A stretch of 64,000 nucleotides of DNA from JAXDAY01 sp034679345 (GCA_034679345.1 JAXDAY010000017.1:62001-126000), one strand, 5' to 3'. Shown: positions 1-9,625, counted from the stretch's first letter. Notes: generated by a model from the letters alone, not told the origin. Translations and numbers: made by a program.

Positions 1-188
1 TGGAACGCACGATTCGCGGCGCTCCGGCGATCCAGGCGCCGTACTTCGACCTCGCGCTGCTCTACATGCGGACGAAGAGGTACGACGATGCCCGTCGCGT
101 CCTCATCCGATTCAGGGAGGAGGCGCGCCCCGACTCAGTGACCGATCTCGAGGCTCAGGAGCTCCTTCGAGTCCTTTCGGAGCGCTAG
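1..188 (+). CDS. C-terminal tail of a TPR-like protein (5' end outside window)
   Basis: Only the last 61 codons are present, read from base 3 to the TAG at 186-188. The tail contains a stretch resembling one TPR helix pair (PYFDLALLYMRTKRYDDARR), so the protein is probably a tetratricopeptide-repeat or similar helical scaffold. Function cannot be assigned from this fragment. It converges on the next gene, and the two opposite-strand stop codons share the palindrome CTAG at 185-188, so there is no spacer or terminator between them. Confidence 0.6.
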   Translation, partial: ERTIRGAPAIQAPYFDLALLYMRTKRYDDARRVLIRFREEARPDSVTDLEAQELLRVLSER

Positions 189-2086
189 ACGGACCCTGAT
201 GCGTCGCGGGCGGATCCCGAGCGGTCCTCCGGAGCGATGGACCCTTCGAGGACTTCCAGCGCCATCTCGTAACGGCCGAAGGGCGGCATGAGGTAGGCGC
301 CCCGGATCCGCCCGATGTCGCGGGCTTGCGCCAGCGCTTCCCGCGCGATCCGGATCCCTTCTGCCCGCGCGGTCTCGCCGCTGCCCGCCCGTCGCATCCG
401 CTCGCGGACGGACTCCGGGATGCTCATTCCCGGCACTTCGTTGTGATAGAACTCCGCGTTACGGTGGCTGGTCAGGGGAAGGATCCCGATCAGGATCGGG
501 ATCGGCAGATCACCCGCCGTCTCGAGAAAGTCGGCCAGGCGCGCGGCGTCGAAGACGGGCTGGGTGAGAACGTACTCGGCCCCGGCCTCGATCTTCAGCC
601 GGAGCCGCCGGATCTCCTCTTGACGGTTGATCGCGCCCGGATTGACGCCCACGCCGATCAGAAACGAGGTCGGCGCGCCGATGGGGTTGCCCGCGAGGTC
701 GCGCCCGTGATTGAGCTGATCGACGATCCGCGTGAGGCCAATCGAGTCGACGTCGAAGACGGCCGTCGCATACGGATAGTCGCCCAGCTTGGGCGGATCC
801 CCGGTGATCAGGATGAGGTTGCGCAGGCCGAGCGCATGCGCTCCGAGCAGATCGGATTGCATCCCGAGGAGGTTTCGATCGCGGCAGCAGTAGTGCAGGA
901 GCACCTCGATGCCGACCTCGCTCGCAAGCCGAGCCCCGAGCGCCATGGGGCTCATCCGCGCGCTCGCCCGAGGACCGTCGGGGATGTTCACCGCATCCAC
1001 ACCCGCGCGGCGCAGAACCGCGGCCCCGCGCGCGACCTTCTCGATGTCGATTCCTCTCGGCGGATCGAGCTCGACGCTCACGACGAATCGTCCGCTCATG
1101 AGACTCCGCGCGAACGCGGATCGTTCCGCGGCGGGAGCGGGATCGACCCGGGGCGCCTCGGCGATGCCCTGGACGGCGACCCGGACCTCGTTGCGCGCGG
1201 GTTGGACGCTGCGCACCGCCGAGGCGACCGCGCGGATGTGTTCGGGCGTTGTGCCACAGCAGCCTCCCACGAGACGGACGCCCATCCCCTGGATGAACTT
1301 GCGGGCGTAGGACGCCATGTACTCGGGGGTGCAGAAGTAGATATAGCGCCCATCCACGCGCTGCGGGCTGCCCGCGTTCGGTTGCGCCGAGAGAAGGGTC
1401 TCGCTTCCGGAGGAGAGACGCTCGAGGACGGCGAGCATCGGACGGGGACCGATGGAGCAGTTGACGCCGATGACGTCGGCTCCGGCGGCGGCCAGAGCGG
1501 GCGCGATCCCCTCGGGAGTGTCGCCGAAGAGGCTTCTGCCTTCCTCGGTGAAGGTCATCTGCACGATGAGCGGGATCGAGGAGACCGAACGAGCCGCTCG
1601 AGCCGCGGCGACGGCCTCCTGGAGGTGGGAGATCGTCTCGACCAGGACGCAATCGACGCCGGCCTCGACGAGGGCGAGAATCTGTTCGCGAAAGGCCTCC
1701 TCCATCTCGGAGGGGTCCATGGGATCGGTCTGGTGAAGGGGCCTTCCCAGCGGGCCAACCGCGCCCGCGACGAAGGCATCGGGAGCGGTTTCGCGCGCCG
1801 CCCTTCGGGCGATCCGCACCCCTGCGCGGTTGATCTCTGCGACCCTCGTCTCGAGGCCATGCTGGAGGAGCTTCTCGCGATTCGCCCCGAAGGTGTTGGT
1901 CTCGATCACCTGGGCCCCGGCGGAGAGATAAGCGCGATGAATCTCGCCGACAAGCTCCGCTTGCGAGAGGTTGAGCTCGTCGAAGCAGCGATGGATGTAG
2001 ATCCCACGGTCATAGAGCATCGTCCCCATGGCCCCATCGGCTACCAGCACGGACTCCCGCAACCGGGATAGCAGTGAGTACTCCAA
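185..2086 (-). CDS. yitJ: Bifunctional homocysteine S-methyltransferase / methylenetetrahydrofolate reductase
   Basis: This 633-residue protein fuses two one-carbon enzymes. Residues 1-290 form a homocysteine S-methyltransferase barrel: DGAMGTML near residue 18, GVNCS with Cys210, and GGCCGTTPEH with Cys276/Cys277 supply the usual three zinc-binding cysteines. Residues 330-610 are a MetF-type flavin reductase domain (VELDPPRG at the start, LILITGDPPK, EYVLTQPVFD), which reduces 5,10-methylene-THF to 5-methyl-THF. The architecture matches Bacillus YitJ. It is expected to supply 5-methyl-THF and take part in methionine synthesis. The cobalamin-binding and reactivation domains of MetH are absent from this protein. 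It is transcribed alone on the minus strand. Confidence 0.9.
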   Translation of the reverse strand: MEYSLLSRLRESVLVADGAMGTMLYDRGIYIHRCFDELNLSQAELVGEIHRAYLSAGAQVIETNTFGANREKLLQHGLETRVAEINRAGVRIARRAARETAPDAFVAGAVGPLGRPLHQTDPMDPSEMEEAFREQILALVEAGVDCVLVETISHLQEAVAAARAARSVSSIPLIVQMTFTEEGRSLFGDTPEGIAPALAAAGADVIGVNCSIGPRPMLAVLERLSSGSETLLSAQPNAGSPQRVDGRYIYFCTPEYMASYARKFIQGMGVRLVGGCCGTTPEHIRAVASAVRSVQPARNEVRVAVQGIAEAPRVDPAPAAERSAFARSLMSGRFVVSVELDPPRGIDIEKVARGAAVLRRAGVDAVNIPDGPRASARMSPMALGARLASEVGIEVLLHYCCRDRNLLGMQSDLLGAHALGLRNLILITGDPPKLGDYPYATAVFDVDSIGLTRIVDQLNHGRDLAGNPIGAPTSFLIGVGVNPGAINRQEEIRRLRLKIEAGAEYVLTQPVFDAARLADFLETAGDLPIPILIGILPLTSHRNAEFYHNEVPGMSIPESVRERMRRAGSGETARAEGIRIAREALAQARDIGRIRGAYLMPPFGRYEMALEVLEGSIAPEDRSGSARDASGSV

Positions 2087-2184
2087 TTACCCTCCGAGCC
2101 CTATCTGACTTCAGCTGAAAAGGATACGCGCTTCGAACGGGTCCCGACGCTCCCGCCCTGGCCCAATCCAGCCGGCATCGGACG

Positions 2185-2214
2185 TTGACATGATACCGTT
2201 GGTGCCACTAGACT
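2185..2214 (+). promoter_or_regulatory. Candidate sigma70-type promoter for the secreted peptidase gene
   Basis: A perfect -35 TTGACA (2185-2190) is followed after 18 bases by TAGACT (2209-2214, four of six matches to TATAAT). It sits in the longest intergenic gap of the window (2087-2318) and would give a leader of roughly 100 bases before the peptidase start. The rest of the gap shows no gene. A CGCCC/GGGCG inverted repeat lies at about 2231-2256. Confidence 0.55.
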
Positions 2215-2318
2215 TATTCTACATATCAGTCGCCCTTGGGTGAACTCCTTTGGGCGGCGCTCATGTTGAAGGGAATCGATCCAGGCAATATTGAATGGAA
2301 CCCAAAGGGGGATCTTCC

Positions 2319-5294
2319 ATGTCCTTGAGACTGGTGATGGTCGCTGTCGTCGCCGGGTTGGCCCTCGTCGGACCCGCCCACGCGTTCCAGGACTCCGACG
2401 TCCTGGACTATGAGGTGCGGTTGCCGCTCAGCCAAACCTCTCCCATCTTCTCGCACCCGACCGAGGCCGAGGCGCGCGCGATGCTCCCCGGCCTCGATCG
2501 TTTTCAGCAGTCGGAAGGCGCCAACTGGAGGGTTCTCCAGTGGAACCCGGCCCTGGGGACGCCATCCACGGTCGGCGGCCCCCCCATCGCCCTGATGGGC
2601 CCCGGCGCTTCGGAGGAGGTCCTTCGGGCCTCGGTCGAGGCATTCGTAGCGCGCAATGCGGATGTCCTCAAGGTCGATCCGCGCCATCTCCTCATATCGG
2701 ACATCGTCGATCTCGGCGAGGAGAAGCAGTATGTGATCTTCAACCAGGTCGTCAACGGCCTGGAGGTGGTCGGGGGCCGTGTCGACATCGGTCTATGGCA
2801 GGGGAAGGTCGTCCTGATCGGCTCCGATGTCTACCCGGATGTCGACATGCGGGCGATCCCCGGGATCAGCGCCGAGTCGGCGGGCGACTTCGCTCATACC
2901 GGCATTCCCTACTCGGCGGAGGACGGCCTCGTCGGGGATCCGCGACTCGTGATCATGCCGATCGCGACCGATGAAGGCTTCGACTACCACCTCGCCTGGC
3001 AGCTCTACCTACAGACGCACGCTCCCGAGAACGTGTGGCTCTGCTACGTGGATGCCCACGACGGCGGCCTCCTGGCGCGCCAGAGCCAGACCGAGTACTT
3101 CCAGATCACGGGCACGGTTCAGGGGAAGGTCGAGCCCAACACACAGGGCGACCCCTACCAGGATCTTCCGCTCGAGGATCTTCGGGTGCGCGCGAGCGGA
3201 ACCTACACGGGATACACGAACGACGACGGAGAGTACGTCATCGAGGTCCCGAACAACACGGTCTACAGCGTCGAGGCGAGGCTCTACGGCAGTTACTGCA
3301 ACACGATCAACTACGATGGGCCCGAGGCGATCATCACGCAGAACGGCCAGCCCGGGTCGCCGGTCAACTTCATGTTCGACGACACCAACTCGCATCCAGC
3401 CGAGCGGGATGTCTACTACCACGTCCAGGTCGTGCACGATTGGGTCAAGGGCATCGATCCCACCTTCACCGGCATGGACTATGTCATGGGCGCCCAGGTG
3501 AACATCACAACGGGCACCTGCAATGCCTTCTGGAACGGCTCCTCGATCAACTTCTACAAGGAGGGAGGCGGCTGCAACAACATCGGTCGCATCTCCGATG
3601 TCGTCTACCACGAGTACGGCCACGGGATCACACAGAAGATGTACTCGCCATCGCCGCCGCCGACGGGATCCGGGATGGGCGAGGGATTCTCGGACGTCGT
3701 CTCGATGACGATCCACAACGACGGGGAGCTGGCCGAGAACTTCAACGTGGGCGGCGGCGCACTCCGCACCGGAGAGAACCTCCGCCAGTATCCGGGCGTC
3801 GAGTGTGGGGGAGAAGTCCATTGCCTCGGCGAAATCTTGATGGGGGCGATGTGGAAGACCCGCAAGAACTTCAACCAGAAGTACGGCGACGAGGCGGCCG
3901 GCCCGCTCTATGACGCCGACCATATCGCCGCGCTGAAGACAAAGCAGACGAACATGCCGAACTACCTTACCCGGTTGCTCATGGCGAACGACACCGATGG
4001 AGACCTGGCAAACGGGACGACCGATTGGTACGAGATCTGCGACGCGTTTGCGATGCACAATCTGATCTGCCCGGCTCTGACCAACTACGTGACGGTCACT
4101 TCCACCCCGATCGACGATCAACCCCAGGAGAGCGGCGACTACGCCATCACTGCGGTGGCGATCTCGGTGGGCCCCGGATCGATCGATCCGAACAGCGTCG
4201 AGATCTACTACACGACCGACCCCGTCGGATCGCTCGCGACGACTTGGCAGACCGTCCCCATGACGGCGACCGGCCAGCCGAACGAGTACGCGGCTGCGAT
4301 CCCGAATCAGGGCTGCGGCAAGCACGTTCGCTACTATGTGCGGGCGCAGAAGTTCACCGGCGAGTTCGGAACGGCCCCGCACCTCGCCCCATACCGGGCC
4401 GTCTACGAGTTCATGACCGGCGCGACCGACCTCGCCCTGGACGACGATCTCGAAGGCGACGAGGGCTGGACTCTCGGCTGGACGGGCGACACGGCCACCC
4501 AGGGGATGTGGGAGCACGCGGATCCCACCGGCAAGAACAGCGCGACCTACGGCGACACCCAGCCGGAGGACGACCACACCGCGAGCGGGACGCTCTGCTT
4601 CGTCACCGACGCGCGCGGGGGCGCCTGGTCCTCGTACGATGTGGACGGGGGCAAGACCTCGGTCGTCTCGCCGGCCTTCGATTGGTCAGACCGCACCGGA
4701 GTCGCGGCGATCAGCTTCTATGCGTTCTACTTCGACTACACCCCGACCGACGATTCCTTGCGCTGCTCCGTGTCGAACGACGACGGCGCGACATGGACCG
4801 ACCTCTTGAAGATCAATGGTATGGAGCTCAACGCATGGAACCACTACAAGGTCTACGTCGAGAACGATCGGGTGCCGTTCAGCTCGCAGATGCGATTCCG
4901 GTTCCAGATGGAGGACATCGGCTCGCAGACGACCTGCGCCGAAGCGGCGATCGACGACATCGTGATCAAGGTCAACAACTGCCTCGCCGCCGATGTCGCG
5001 GAGGGATCGCTTCCCCTGCGCTTCGCGGTCGATCAGAACAGGCCGAATCCCTTCAATCCGCTCACGACGATCCGATTCGCGTTGCCGAAGTCAGATCGGG
5101 TGGAGGTCTCGATCTTTGATGCCGCGGGCCGGAAGGTCCGCACCCTGATCGACGGAGGCAGGCCGGCGGGACACCATTCGGTCGTCTGGGACGGTCGCGA
5201 CGACGCCAGCCACTCGGTCGGATCCGGCGTCTACTACTATACGGTGAAGGCGGGCGACGAGGAGTCGAGCCGCAAGATGATGCTCTTGAAGTAA
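2319..5294 (+). CDS. Secreted thermolysin-like metallopeptidase with FlgD-type C-terminal module
   Basis: I chose the ATG at 2319 because AAAGGGGG lies just upstream and a signal peptide (MSLRLVMVAVVAGLALVGPA) follows at once; an ATG 24 bases earlier has neither. The protein is 991 residues. An N-terminal propeptide-like region (about 30-250) precedes the peptidase domain. H431-E-Y-G-H435 is followed 19 residues later by E455 in GEGFSD, the zinc spacing of thermolysin-like gluzincins; M36 fungalysin is a second possibility. After about residue 600 come beta-rich modules (one MAM/lectin-like), then an end module with RPNPFNP, WDGRDD and a final KMMLLK, resembling FlgD/type-IX sorting domains. 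It probably acts outside the cell or on its surface. It has its own promoter and terminator. Confidence 0.88.
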   Translation: MSLRLVMVAVVAGLALVGPAHAFQDSDVLDYEVRLPLSQTSPIFSHPTEAEARAMLPGLDRFQQSEGANWRVLQWNPALGTPSTVGGPPIALMGPGASEEVLRASVEAFVARNADVLKVDPRHLLISDIVDLGEEKQYVIFNQVVNGLEVVGGRVDIGLWQGKVVLIGSDVYPDVDMRAIPGISAESAGDFAHTGIPYSAEDGLVGDPRLVIMPIATDEGFDYHLAWQLYLQTHAPENVWLCYVDAHDGGLLARQSQTEYFQITGTVQGKVEPNTQGDPYQDLPLEDLRVRASGTYTGYTNDDGEYVIEVPNNTVYSVEARLYGSYCNTINYDGPEAIITQNGQPGSPVNFMFDDTNSHPAERDVYYHVQVVHDWVKGIDPTFTGMDYVMGAQVNITTGTCNAFWNGSSINFYKEGGGCNNIGRISDVVYHEYGHGITQKMYSPSPPPTGSGMGEGFSDVVSMTIHNDGELAENFNVGGGALRTGENLRQYPGVECGGEVHCLGEILMGAMWKTRKNFNQKYGDEAAGPLYDADHIAALKTKQTNMPNYLTRLLMANDTDGDLANGTTDWYEICDAFAMHNLICPALTNYVTVTSTPIDDQPQESGDYAITAVAISVGPGSIDPNSVEIYYTTDPVGSLATTWQTVPMTATGQPNEYAAAIPNQGCGKHVRYYVRAQKFTGEFGTAPHLAPYRAVYEFMTGATDLALDDDLEGDEGWTLGWTGDTATQGMWEHADPTGKNSATYGDTQPEDDHTASGTLCFVTDARGGAWSSYDVDGGKTSVVSPAFDWSDRTGVAAISFYAFYFDYTPTDDSLRCSVSNDDGATWTDLLKINGMELNAWNHYKVYVENDRVPFSSQMRFRFQMEDIGSQTTCAEAAIDDIVIKVNNCLAADVAEGSLPLRFAVDQNRPNPFNPLTTIRFALPKSDRVEVSIFDAAGRKVRTLIDGGRPAGHHSVVWDGRDDASHSVGSGVYYYTVKAGDEESSRKMMLLK

Positions 5295-5324
5295 TCACGC
5301 GAATCGTCGCTCCGAGAACGGAAT

Positions 5325-5363
5325 GCCGGCGGGAGGGGGAGCCCTCCCGCCGGCTTCCTTTTC
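5325..5363 (+). terminator. Intrinsic terminator after the metallopeptidase gene
   Basis: A 13-bp perfect GC-rich stem (5325-5337 pairing with 5342-5354) with a four-base GGAG loop is followed by TTCCTTTTC. It lies 30 bases after the peptidase stop and before the convergent methyltransferase. The U-rich side serves the plus strand; in the other direction it would act only as a hairpin. Confidence 0.85.
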
Positions 5364-5384
5364 GGCCCCGGATCTCCGCGGGGC

Positions 5385-6767
5385 TCAGTCGTGTCGCAAG
5401 CGGACGATCGTCTCGACGTGGGGAGTGTGCGGGAAGAGATCGAGGATCCGCATCGCGTCGGCGACGTAACCCGCCTCTGCGAGGAGCGCGAGATCGCGCG
5501 CAAGAGTCGCCGGATTGCACGAGACGTACAGCGCTGTCGGGGCGGCGAGGGCGATCAGACCCGAGAGAGCCCGGGGATGGAGCCCCGCGCGCGGGGGGTC
5601 GACGATCACCAGGTCCGGATGGAGCTCCACGGCGCTGCCCAGCCAGTCCTCGGCGGGGGCGGCTACGAATCGCGCGTTCTCGATGCCGTTTCTGGCGGCG
5701 TTGCGACGAGCGTCCAGGACCGCGGCATCGACCGACTCGACCCCGACGATCTCCTCGGAGCGGCCGGCAAGCGCGAGGCCGAGCGTTCCCACCCCGCAGT
5801 AGAGATCCAGCGCCCGCTTCGCCGGAGGAGCGAGGTCTCGCAGCTCCCGGATCAGCCCCTCCGCGCCCGAGGTGTTGGTCTGGAAGAAGCTCGAAGCCGA
5901 GAGCTCGAACTCGAGGTCGAGCAAGCGTTCCACGATCGTGCGGCGCCCGAAGAGGATGATCTCCTCCTCCGCGCGGGCGACCGTCGCCAGACCCCTGTGC
6001 GTCCAGACCAGGAACCCTGCGATCCTCGAGAACTCCCTCCGACAGGTCTCGGCGAGTCGGGCGAGCCGTGGATCGTTCTCCCGGACGACGAGCGCAAGCA
6101 GCCACTCTCCCGAGTGCCGGGAGGCGCGGAGGACGAGGTGGCGCAGGATCCCATCCGCCCGACCGCCGTGGTAGGCGGGAATTCCGAGGGAAAGGGAGGC
6201 CTCACGGATCGTCGCGAGCAGTCGGTTCACCTCGGGTTCGACCAGAGCGCAGTCATGGATGTCGAGCACCGCGTCGAACCGGCCGCGCGCATGCAGCCCG
6301 AGCGCGGGTCCAGCGGATGGAGATTGCGGGACTCCCGCTGGATCCCACGCGCGCGGCGCGAAGGAGAACTCCATCTTGTTGCGATAGTGGAAGGTCTCGG
6401 GCGCGGGCAGCGGGGGAGCCGGTTCCGGCGGGACGAGCCCGGCGATCCTCGATAGGTTCTCCCGGACCTGCCGGGCCTTCGCCGCGAGCTGCGCGTCGTA
6501 GGCGAGGGTCTGGTACGCGCAGCCGCCGCAGTGAGCGGTGTGGCTGCACCTGGGCGGAATCCTCTGGGATGAGGGCTCGAGGATCTCCAGGAGCCGAGCC
6601 CTGCGCCATCTCTTGCCGCCTCCCATGGGGAGAATCCGAGCGGTCTCGCCTGGATAGGCTCCGTGCACGAACTGAACCTGCCCGCCGTGACGGCCCACGC
6701 CTTCTCCACCGAACGCGAGATCGTCGATCCGGATCACCACGGCGTCTTCGACTCGCCTCTTCCTCAT
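5385..6767 (-). CDS. rlmD: TrmA/RlmD-family RNA (uracil-5-)-methyltransferase
   Basis: This SAM-dependent RNA m5U methyltransferase is 460 residues from the ATG at 6767, which has AGGA eight bases upstream; a start 12 codons earlier only adds an Arg-rich stretch. An N-terminal TRAM-like region (about 5-62) is followed by an iron-sulfur signature C74-x5-C80-x2-C83 with Cys173 (HDCALVEP). The Rossmann motif DLYCGVGTLG, the DPPRAG motif and the catalytic-type SCNPATLARDL complete the family. The 4Fe-4S set favours RlmD or RlmCD (23S rRNA) over TrmA, but the exact uridine cannot be read from sequence. It diverges from the lipoprotein PPIase gene across a 128-bp gap. Confidence 0.88.
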   Translation of the reverse strand: MRKRRVEDAVVIRIDDLAFGGEGVGRHGGQVQFVHGAYPGETARILPMGGGKRWRRARLLEILEPSSQRIPPRCSHTAHCGGCAYQTLAYDAQLAAKARQVRENLSRIAGLVPPEPAPPLPAPETFHYRNKMEFSFAPRAWDPAGVPQSPSAGPALGLHARGRFDAVLDIHDCALVEPEVNRLLATIREASLSLGIPAYHGGRADGILRHLVLRASRHSGEWLLALVVRENDPRLARLAETCRREFSRIAGFLVWTHRGLATVARAEEEIILFGRRTIVERLLDLEFELSASSFFQTNTSGAEGLIRELRDLAPPAKRALDLYCGVGTLGLALAGRSEEIVGVESVDAAVLDARRNAARNGIENARFVAAPAEDWLGSAVELHPDLVIVDPPRAGLHPRALSGLIALAAPTALYVSCNPATLARDLALLAEAGYVADAMRILDLFPHTPHVETIVRLRHD

Positions 6768-6895
6768 CGTTCGAATCCTAACCGACGGGGGCCGGCCGCC
6801 CAACTTTGCATGTGCGCGGAGTGGCCAGGGAGGGTGATAATAGCCTCCAAGCGTGGTCCAGAGAAAACGCCCGGGAAGGAAGGAGAGCGTCTGGC

Positions 6896-7888
6896 ATGGT
6901 TCGGGTTGGGGGCTTATGGGTCATCGGGCTCGTCGTGGTCGCGGCGTTCGCCGGTTGCGGGGGCGACAAGGATGTGGCGCAGGTGGAAGGGGCGTTCGTG
7001 GGCGAGCCTCAGACCGTCGTGGGAAAGGTCGGCGATGCGACGGTGCGTCTCGAGGAGGTCGACAAGCAAGTCGCGCGCATGAAAGCGCAGCGGAGTCCCG
7101 ATGCGGGGGGGCTAAGCGACCGGGAGATGCAGCGCCGCGCGCTCGACAACATCATCGATCGGCTCCTCCTTCTCCAGGCCGCCGAGAAGGAGGGGATGCT
7201 TCCCGACGAAACCTTTACCAGGCAGTACATGGAGGACATGAAGTCGAGGTTTCCGAGCCCCGAGGCGTTTCAGGCTCGCCTCCTGCAGGAGGGCCTGACC
7301 GAGGATCAGCTCTTCGGCGAGATCCGCAAGGACCTCGCGATCAGCAGCTACATGAGGGAGGCCTCCCCCGACACGGCGCAGATCTCGCCGGCGGAGGCGC
7401 GCTCCTACTATGACGGACATCCGGAGGAGTTCCAGACCGCGGAGATGGCTCATGCACGGCATATCCTGGTCCAGGTGGAGCCGACGGCGACGGATGATCT
7501 GAAGGCGCGGGCGCGCGAAAAGGCCGAGAGGTTGCTCCTCCGGGTGAAGCGGGGCGAGGATTTCGCGACGGTAGCCAGGGACTCCTCCGATTGCCCATCG
7601 GCCTCGCGTGGGGGAGACCTCGGGTTCTTCGGTCGCGGCCAGATGGTCCCATCTTTCGAGCAGGCGGCGTTCGCCCTCGAACCCGGGGGCGTGAGCGAAG
7701 TCGTGGAGACGCAGTTTGGCTTCCACATCATCCGTCTCGAGGAGAAAAAGGCCCCGTCGGCGATCCCCTACGATCCGAATCTGGAGGGGCAGCTGACCGG
7801 CTATCTGAAGCAGCTGCGTCAGAAGGAGATCTTCGAGAAGAGGCTCGAACACCTGCGTGAGACGGCGAAGATCGAAAAGAAGCTCTGA
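6896..7888 (+). CDS. Lipoprotein PpiC-type peptidyl-prolyl isomerase (SurA/PrsA-like)
   Basis: The start at 6896 follows GGAAGGAG and gives a lipoprotein signal ending in FAGC (330 residues in total); longer starts would bury it. A SurA-N-like helical chaperone region covers about 40-180. A parvulin domain follows (about 180-275), with ARHILVQV, DLGFFGRGQMVPSFEQA and FGFHIIRLEEKK, which are the standard PpiC landmarks. It should be anchored in the periplasm and help fold or escort outer-membrane and secreted proteins, which fits the many exported proteins encoded nearby. It heads the run leading to recJ (36-bp gap). Confidence 0.85.
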   Translation: MVRVGGLWVIGLVVVAAFAGCGGDKDVAQVEGAFVGEPQTVVGKVGDATVRLEEVDKQVARMKAQRSPDAGGLSDREMQRRALDNIIDRLLLLQAAEKEGMLPDETFTRQYMEDMKSRFPSPEAFQARLLQEGLTEDQLFGEIRKDLAISSYMREASPDTAQISPAEARSYYDGHPEEFQTAEMAHARHILVQVEPTATDDLKARAREKAERLLLRVKRGEDFATVARDSSDCPSASRGGDLGFFGRGQMVPSFEQAAFALEPGGVSEVVETQFGFHIIRLEEKKAPSAIPYDPNLEGQLTGYLKQLRQKEIFEKRLEHLRETAKIEKKL

Positions 7889-7924
7889 TACTCCCCCACC
7901 GCGGGGAATGGGCGCGGAGACGGG

Positions 7925-9625
7925 ATGATAGCGCCCTGGGTTCTGCGAGGGCCGCGCCCGGATCTCCCTCTCGCGCCGAGGCCGGGCATGCCCGCGCTCG
8001 TCCGGAAGATCCTGGCGGCGCGCGGCGTGGGATCGAGCGAGCAGATCGATCGTCATTTCGCCTCTCCCGAGAGCGGCATACTGGATCCCTTCCTCCTGCC
8101 GGACATGGAGGCCGCCGTCTCCCGGCTCACAGCGGCGCTGGCCGCGCGAGAAACGGTTCTGATCTTCGGCGACTACGACGTCGACGGGATGACCTCCGTC
8201 GCGTGGCTCGCGAGGTTCCTGAGGTCCCGCGGGGGAGAGGTCGCCGTGCGGGTTCCCCATCGGATCTCCGACGGATACGGTCTCTCCTCCAGGGTGATCG
8301 ATCGGGCAGCGGAGGCGGGGGCCCGAGTCGTCGTGGCCGTCGACTGCGGCACGACGGCGTTCGAGGCGTGCGACATGGCGGCCGGACGGGGAGTCGATCT
8401 GATCATCGCCGATCACCACCAGCCGGACCACGAGCTGCCGAGGCCCCTCGCCCTGGTCAATCCTTGGCGTCGCGACTCAATCTACCCATCGCCGGATCTC
8501 GCGGCCGTCGGAGTCGTGACCAAACTGGGTCAGGCGCTCTCGGCCCGGCTCGCCTTGGACGGGGCCGACGCGCGAGATCTCCTCGACCTCACGGCGGTCG
8601 GAACGGTCGCCGACAGCGTTTCTCTGACGGGGGAGAATCGCGCTCTCGTCCGCCTCGGGCTCGAGTCGATCCGTCGGGGTCCCCGCCCGGCGATCGCGGC
8701 CATTCTGGAAACGGCCGGGATCGAGGCTTCGCGCGTCGGAGCGGGAGAAATCGCATTCCAGATCGCGCCGCGGCTGAACGCTGCGGGACGCCTCGCCAGT
8801 CCCGAGACCGCCCTCGATCTGCTCCTCTGCGACGACCCGCAACGTTGCAGGGCGCGGGCGGCGGAGCTGGAGAAGCTGAACCTCGAGCGCCGCGCGCTCC
8901 TCGATCGAGTCGTACGGGATGCCGAGGAGCGCGTGCTCAATGAAAGCGGATCAGGGGCATCGCTGATCGCGCTCGCCTCCGCGGAGTGGCATCCGGGGGT
9001 CCTCGGCATCGCCGCTTCCCGCCTCGTGGAGCGCTTCGGCGTTCCGACGATTCTCATGTCGGTGGATGGCGGAATCGTCCGGGGATCGGGTCGAACCGCG
9101 GGGGAGATCGATCTGCTGGAGTGGTTGCGACCCAGCGCAGATGGCTTGCGCAGCTTCGGCGGCCACCGGGCCGCCATCGGGCTGTCGATGAAGGAGGAGG
9201 TCCTGTCGGAGTTCATCCGGCGCTTGAATGAGCGCGCCGACCGCCTCCCCCCGCCAGTGGGCAAGGGCCTCACGATCGACGCCCGCGCCGAGCTCTCCGA
9301 GATCGACGAGGATCTCCTGCGGTGGTTCGATCGCCTCGAGCCGTTCGGCGCCGGAAACGAGGAGCCTCTCCTCGCGGTGAAGGGGAGGCTCGCCGGCTAT
9401 CCCCGGGTGCTCAAGCAGAAGCATCTGAAGTTCGATATCACGGACGGAGTCGCGCGTCGCGAGTGCATCGCTTTCCAGATGGGAGAACGGGCGAGATCGA
9501 TCGAGGCCTATGACGGCGAGATCCATGTGGCCGTCCGGGTGACGAGGAACTCGTTCCGTGGAGAGGATAGACTGCAGCTCCAGGTGAAGGATCTGTCGAT
9601 TGACGACCCATTCCGAATCGCTTGA
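7925..9625 (+). CDS. recJ: Single-stranded-DNA-specific exonuclease RecJ
   Basis: This is a DHH-family 5'-3' ssDNA exonuclease of 566 residues, the usual RecJ size. The metal-binding motifs are visible: D83-Y-D85-V-D87-G, VDCGTT, and D163-H164-H165 (ADHHQPDHELP). A DHHA1-type domain with FGGHRAAIG, ending near GAGNEEP, comes next, then an OB-like C-terminus. It acts in recombination and mismatch or base-excision repair. Its 3' end overlaps the start of rel by 26 bases, so the two are translationally coupled. Confidence 0.95.
   Translation: MIAPWVLRGPRPDLPLAPRPGMPALVRKILAARGVGSSEQIDRHFASPESGILDPFLLPDMEAAVSRLTAALAARETVLIFGDYDVDGMTSVAWLARFLRSRGGEVAVRVPHRISDGYGLSSRVIDRAAEAGARVVVAVDCGTTAFEACDMAAGRGVDLIIADHHQPDHELPRPLALVNPWRRDSIYPSPDLAAVGVVTKLGQALSARLALDGADARDLLDLTAVGTVADSVSLTGENRALVRLGLESIRRGPRPAIAAILETAGIEASRVGAGEIAFQIAPRLNAAGRLASPETALDLLLCDDPQRCRARAAELEKLNLERRALLDRVVRDAEERVLNESGSGASLIALASAEWHPGVLGIAASRLVERFGVPTILMSVDGGIVRGSGRTAGEIDLLEWLRPSADGLRSFGGHRAAIGLSMKEEVLSEFIRRLNERADRLPPPVGKGLTIDARAELSEIDEDLLRWFDRLEPFGAGNEEPLLAVKGRLAGYPRVLKQKHLKFDITDGVARRECIAFQMGERARSIEAYDGEIHVAVRVTRNSFRGEDRLQLQVKDLSIDDPFRIA

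Noticed and set aside
326..2071. A 581-codon open frame on the plus strand opposite the MTHFR fusion
   Set aside because: It is antisense to a strongly supported gene, is Arg/Asp/Gly-rich without motifs, and is expected by chance at this G+C.
2087..2318. Possible tRNA or small RNA in the longest gap
   Set aside because: No cloverleaf or TTCRA T-loop pattern fits; the promoter and leader explain the region well enough.
6831..6846. GATAAT/TATTAT as a divergent -10 between the rlmD-type gene and the PPIase gene
   Set aside because: The -10 match is good on both strands but no acceptable -35 lies at 16-18 bases on either, so no promoter is called.
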